Assembly: GCA_938010425.1 (NCBI GenBank)
Contig: CALLUO010000015.1
Location: forward strand, 62,001 to 126,000
Reading direction: 5' to 3'
Origin: an uncultured Elioraea sp.
GTDB lineage: Bacteria; Pseudomonadota; Alphaproteobacteria; Acetobacterales; Acetobacteraceae
Length of the DNA: 64,000 bases
This document shows positions 63,048 through 64,000 of this stretch, in pieces (the stretch's first letter is position 1; each line of letters starts with the position of its first letter). Below the pieces are notes generated by a model that was not told the DNA's origin, did no database searches, and saw only the letters and a program-made list of their open reading frames with translations. The translations under genes were made by a program, and so were the position numbers.

Positions 63048-64000
63048 TCAGCGACCGACTAGCCCCGGCAGGTGGCCAGGGCGGCCGAACAAGTTCCCCT
63101 GACCGTGCGTGGCGCCGAGCTCGCGCACGAGCTTGACCTCCTCCTCCGTCTCGATACGCTCCGCAATCACCGCTGCACCCGCCTGGCGGCACAGTTCAAT
63201 TGTCTGGGCAAGCACGTCGCGTTCGCGTTCGGCTCCGACAGCGGATCGGATCAACGCGCCGTCGATCTTGACAAAGTCGAAAGCGGCCGAGCGGAGACAA
63301 CGCAGGCTGGTGGCCGCCGATCCGACATCGTCGAGAACGATTTTGAAACCGCGGGCGCGCAGCGGCTGGACCCCCACTCGCAGAGTCTCGGCGTCGGCGA
63401 TCTCGGCAGGTTCGGCGATCTCGAACATCAGCCGATGTTGAAGTTCCGGGACCGCATCGAGCGTTGCCTGCAGCGAGGAGCGAAAGGAGGCATCGTTGAG
63501 CGAGAGCGCGGAGACATTGACCGCAACCAAGGACGCCCGCACTGCGGTAACGCTGTCGCGCGCCACGGCGGCCACGGCGAGGTCGAGTTCCGCCGACAGC
63601 CCCGCGGCCTCGACCAGCGTGACAAAGGTCTGCGCCCTCTCTGCCGCCGCCTCACCCGTCGCCACGGGGCGGATCAGCGCCTCGAAGTGATGGGTGCGCC
63701 GTGTGGCGAGTTCGACGACGGGCTGGAAGAGAAGGCGGAAACCGCGACGGCGAATGCGTGTGCGCAGCCCCTCGGCACGGTCGGAGAGTGTGCGCAGGAA
63801 AACCTCGAGCCCGGCGGCGAATCCAGCGGAGTCGAGAGCGCTTTTTCCTCCCGCCGCAAAGGCGTCGAGCGCGAGCCTGAGCGCCCGCACCTGCTGCGCA
63901 GTCGAGAAACCGGGTGCGGCCAGCACAAGATCGGAGCCGCGGACGCGGGGTGCGGCGGCAGCGGGCGCACGGTCGCGCACCACGCCTTCGACCACACGCG
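63048..64000 (-). CDS. EAL-domain c-di-GMP phosphodiesterase, probably cut by the window edge
   Basis: At least 315 residues, with a possible start near 63995, but the frame runs to the window edge and the N-terminus may continue beyond it. The EAL domain covers about 80-305. The EAL motif is HFEALIRP; the metal/catalytic residues appear as VNVSALS, FEIAEPAE, LDDVGSAATSL (DDFG in the consensus), FDFVKIDG, AERIETEEE and HGQGNLFGRP. Most essential residues are kept, so hydrolysis of c-di-GMP is plausible, though DDVG and AERIE are variants. The N-terminal 80 residues are alpha-helical and unrecognised. Confidence 0.82.
   Translation of the reverse strand, partial: RVVEGVVRDRAPAAAAPRVRGSDLVLAAPGFSTAQQVRALRLALDAFAAGGKSALDSAGFAAGLEVFLRTLSDRAEGLRTRIRRRGFRLLFQPVVELATRRTHHFEALIRPVATGEAAAERAQTFVTLVEAAGLSAELDLAVAAVARDSVTAVRASLVAVNVSALSLNDASFRSSLQATLDAVPELQHRLMFEIAEPAEIADAETLRVGVQPLRARGFKIVLDDVGSAATSLRCLRSAAFDFVKIDGALIRSAVGAERERDVLAQTIELCRQAGAAVIAERIETEEEVKLVRELGATHGQGNLFGRPGHLPGLVGR

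Overview
The window reads as a chromosomal segment of a high-GC, Gram-negative alphaproteobacterium, most likely of the Rhodospirillales/Acetobacteraceae type. This is inferred from gene content: an ATP12-type F1 assembly chaperone, an Aap-type general amino-acid ABC transporter, parC next to bpt, a DUF1489 gene, a ctpA/divergent polysaccharide deacetylase/rppH run, lpxB and a Bug-family binding protein. No species call is possible from sequence alone. I saw no rRNA, tRNA, CRISPR array, complete insertion sequence or prophage. About 62 intact coding genes and three broken ones are supported.

Layout. 1-2102 is gene-poor. 2103-12785 carries a dehydrogenase, a PAS protein and a housekeeping run (HtrA-type protease, rarA, crcB, rluC-like, AsmA, ATP12, acylphosphatase, UPF0114), much of it in ATGA/GTGA overlaps. 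12890-16840 (minus) is an aapPMQ transporter operon whose binding-protein gene aapJ is a frameshifted, 5'-truncated relic. 17091-22440 is proA, an in-frame nadD-rsfS fusion, rlmH, a voltage-gated Na+ channel and gpmI. 22626-27271 holds a cupin/Bug pair, then ctpA, the deacetylase and rppH. 27426-29222 looks like a decayed nickel-uptake locus: a broken NikB/DppB-type permease beside a NikR that lacks two of the four usual nickel ligands. 29672-32610 holds lpxB, a nitrilase-family hydrolase, a GNAT enzyme and a SemiSWEET.

32623-34677 is a zinc-homeostasis locus: a COG0523 GTPase and hisI, divergent from zur, with a perfect 8+8 palindrome resembling a Zur box between them. 34686-38114 (minus) is a tight four-gene operon (NUDIX, AlaX, SseA, MetC). 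38192-41873 holds an EamA exporter, a cytochrome c, a CopD-like protein, a ParA ATPase and DadA. 41874-43478 is gene-poor with a 29-bp direct repeat. 43479-55265 holds a CHAP hydrolase, RidA, a small secreted protein, an MFS exporter, parC, bpt, a penicillin-acylase family protein, DUF1489, a thioesterase, an aminoglycoside-kinase-like protein and a YheT-type hydrolase. 55262-58205 is an envelope-sensing two-component locus, divergent from an OB-fold/PepSY protein and separated from it by CTGAAC repeats one helical turn apart. 58205-62439 holds a broken dinB-family gene, an alpha/beta hydrolase, a CaiB-type CoA transferase and an aldehyde dehydrogenase. An EAL-domain protein runs to the right edge.

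Main themes: (1) the NadD-RsfS fusion; (2) the zur/hisI/COG0523 locus with its operator; (3) gene decay, with two of three pseudogenes carrying a clear short tandem duplication (25 bp and 13 bp) that shifts the frame; (4) a NikR that may have lost nickel sensing next to its decayed presumptive target.
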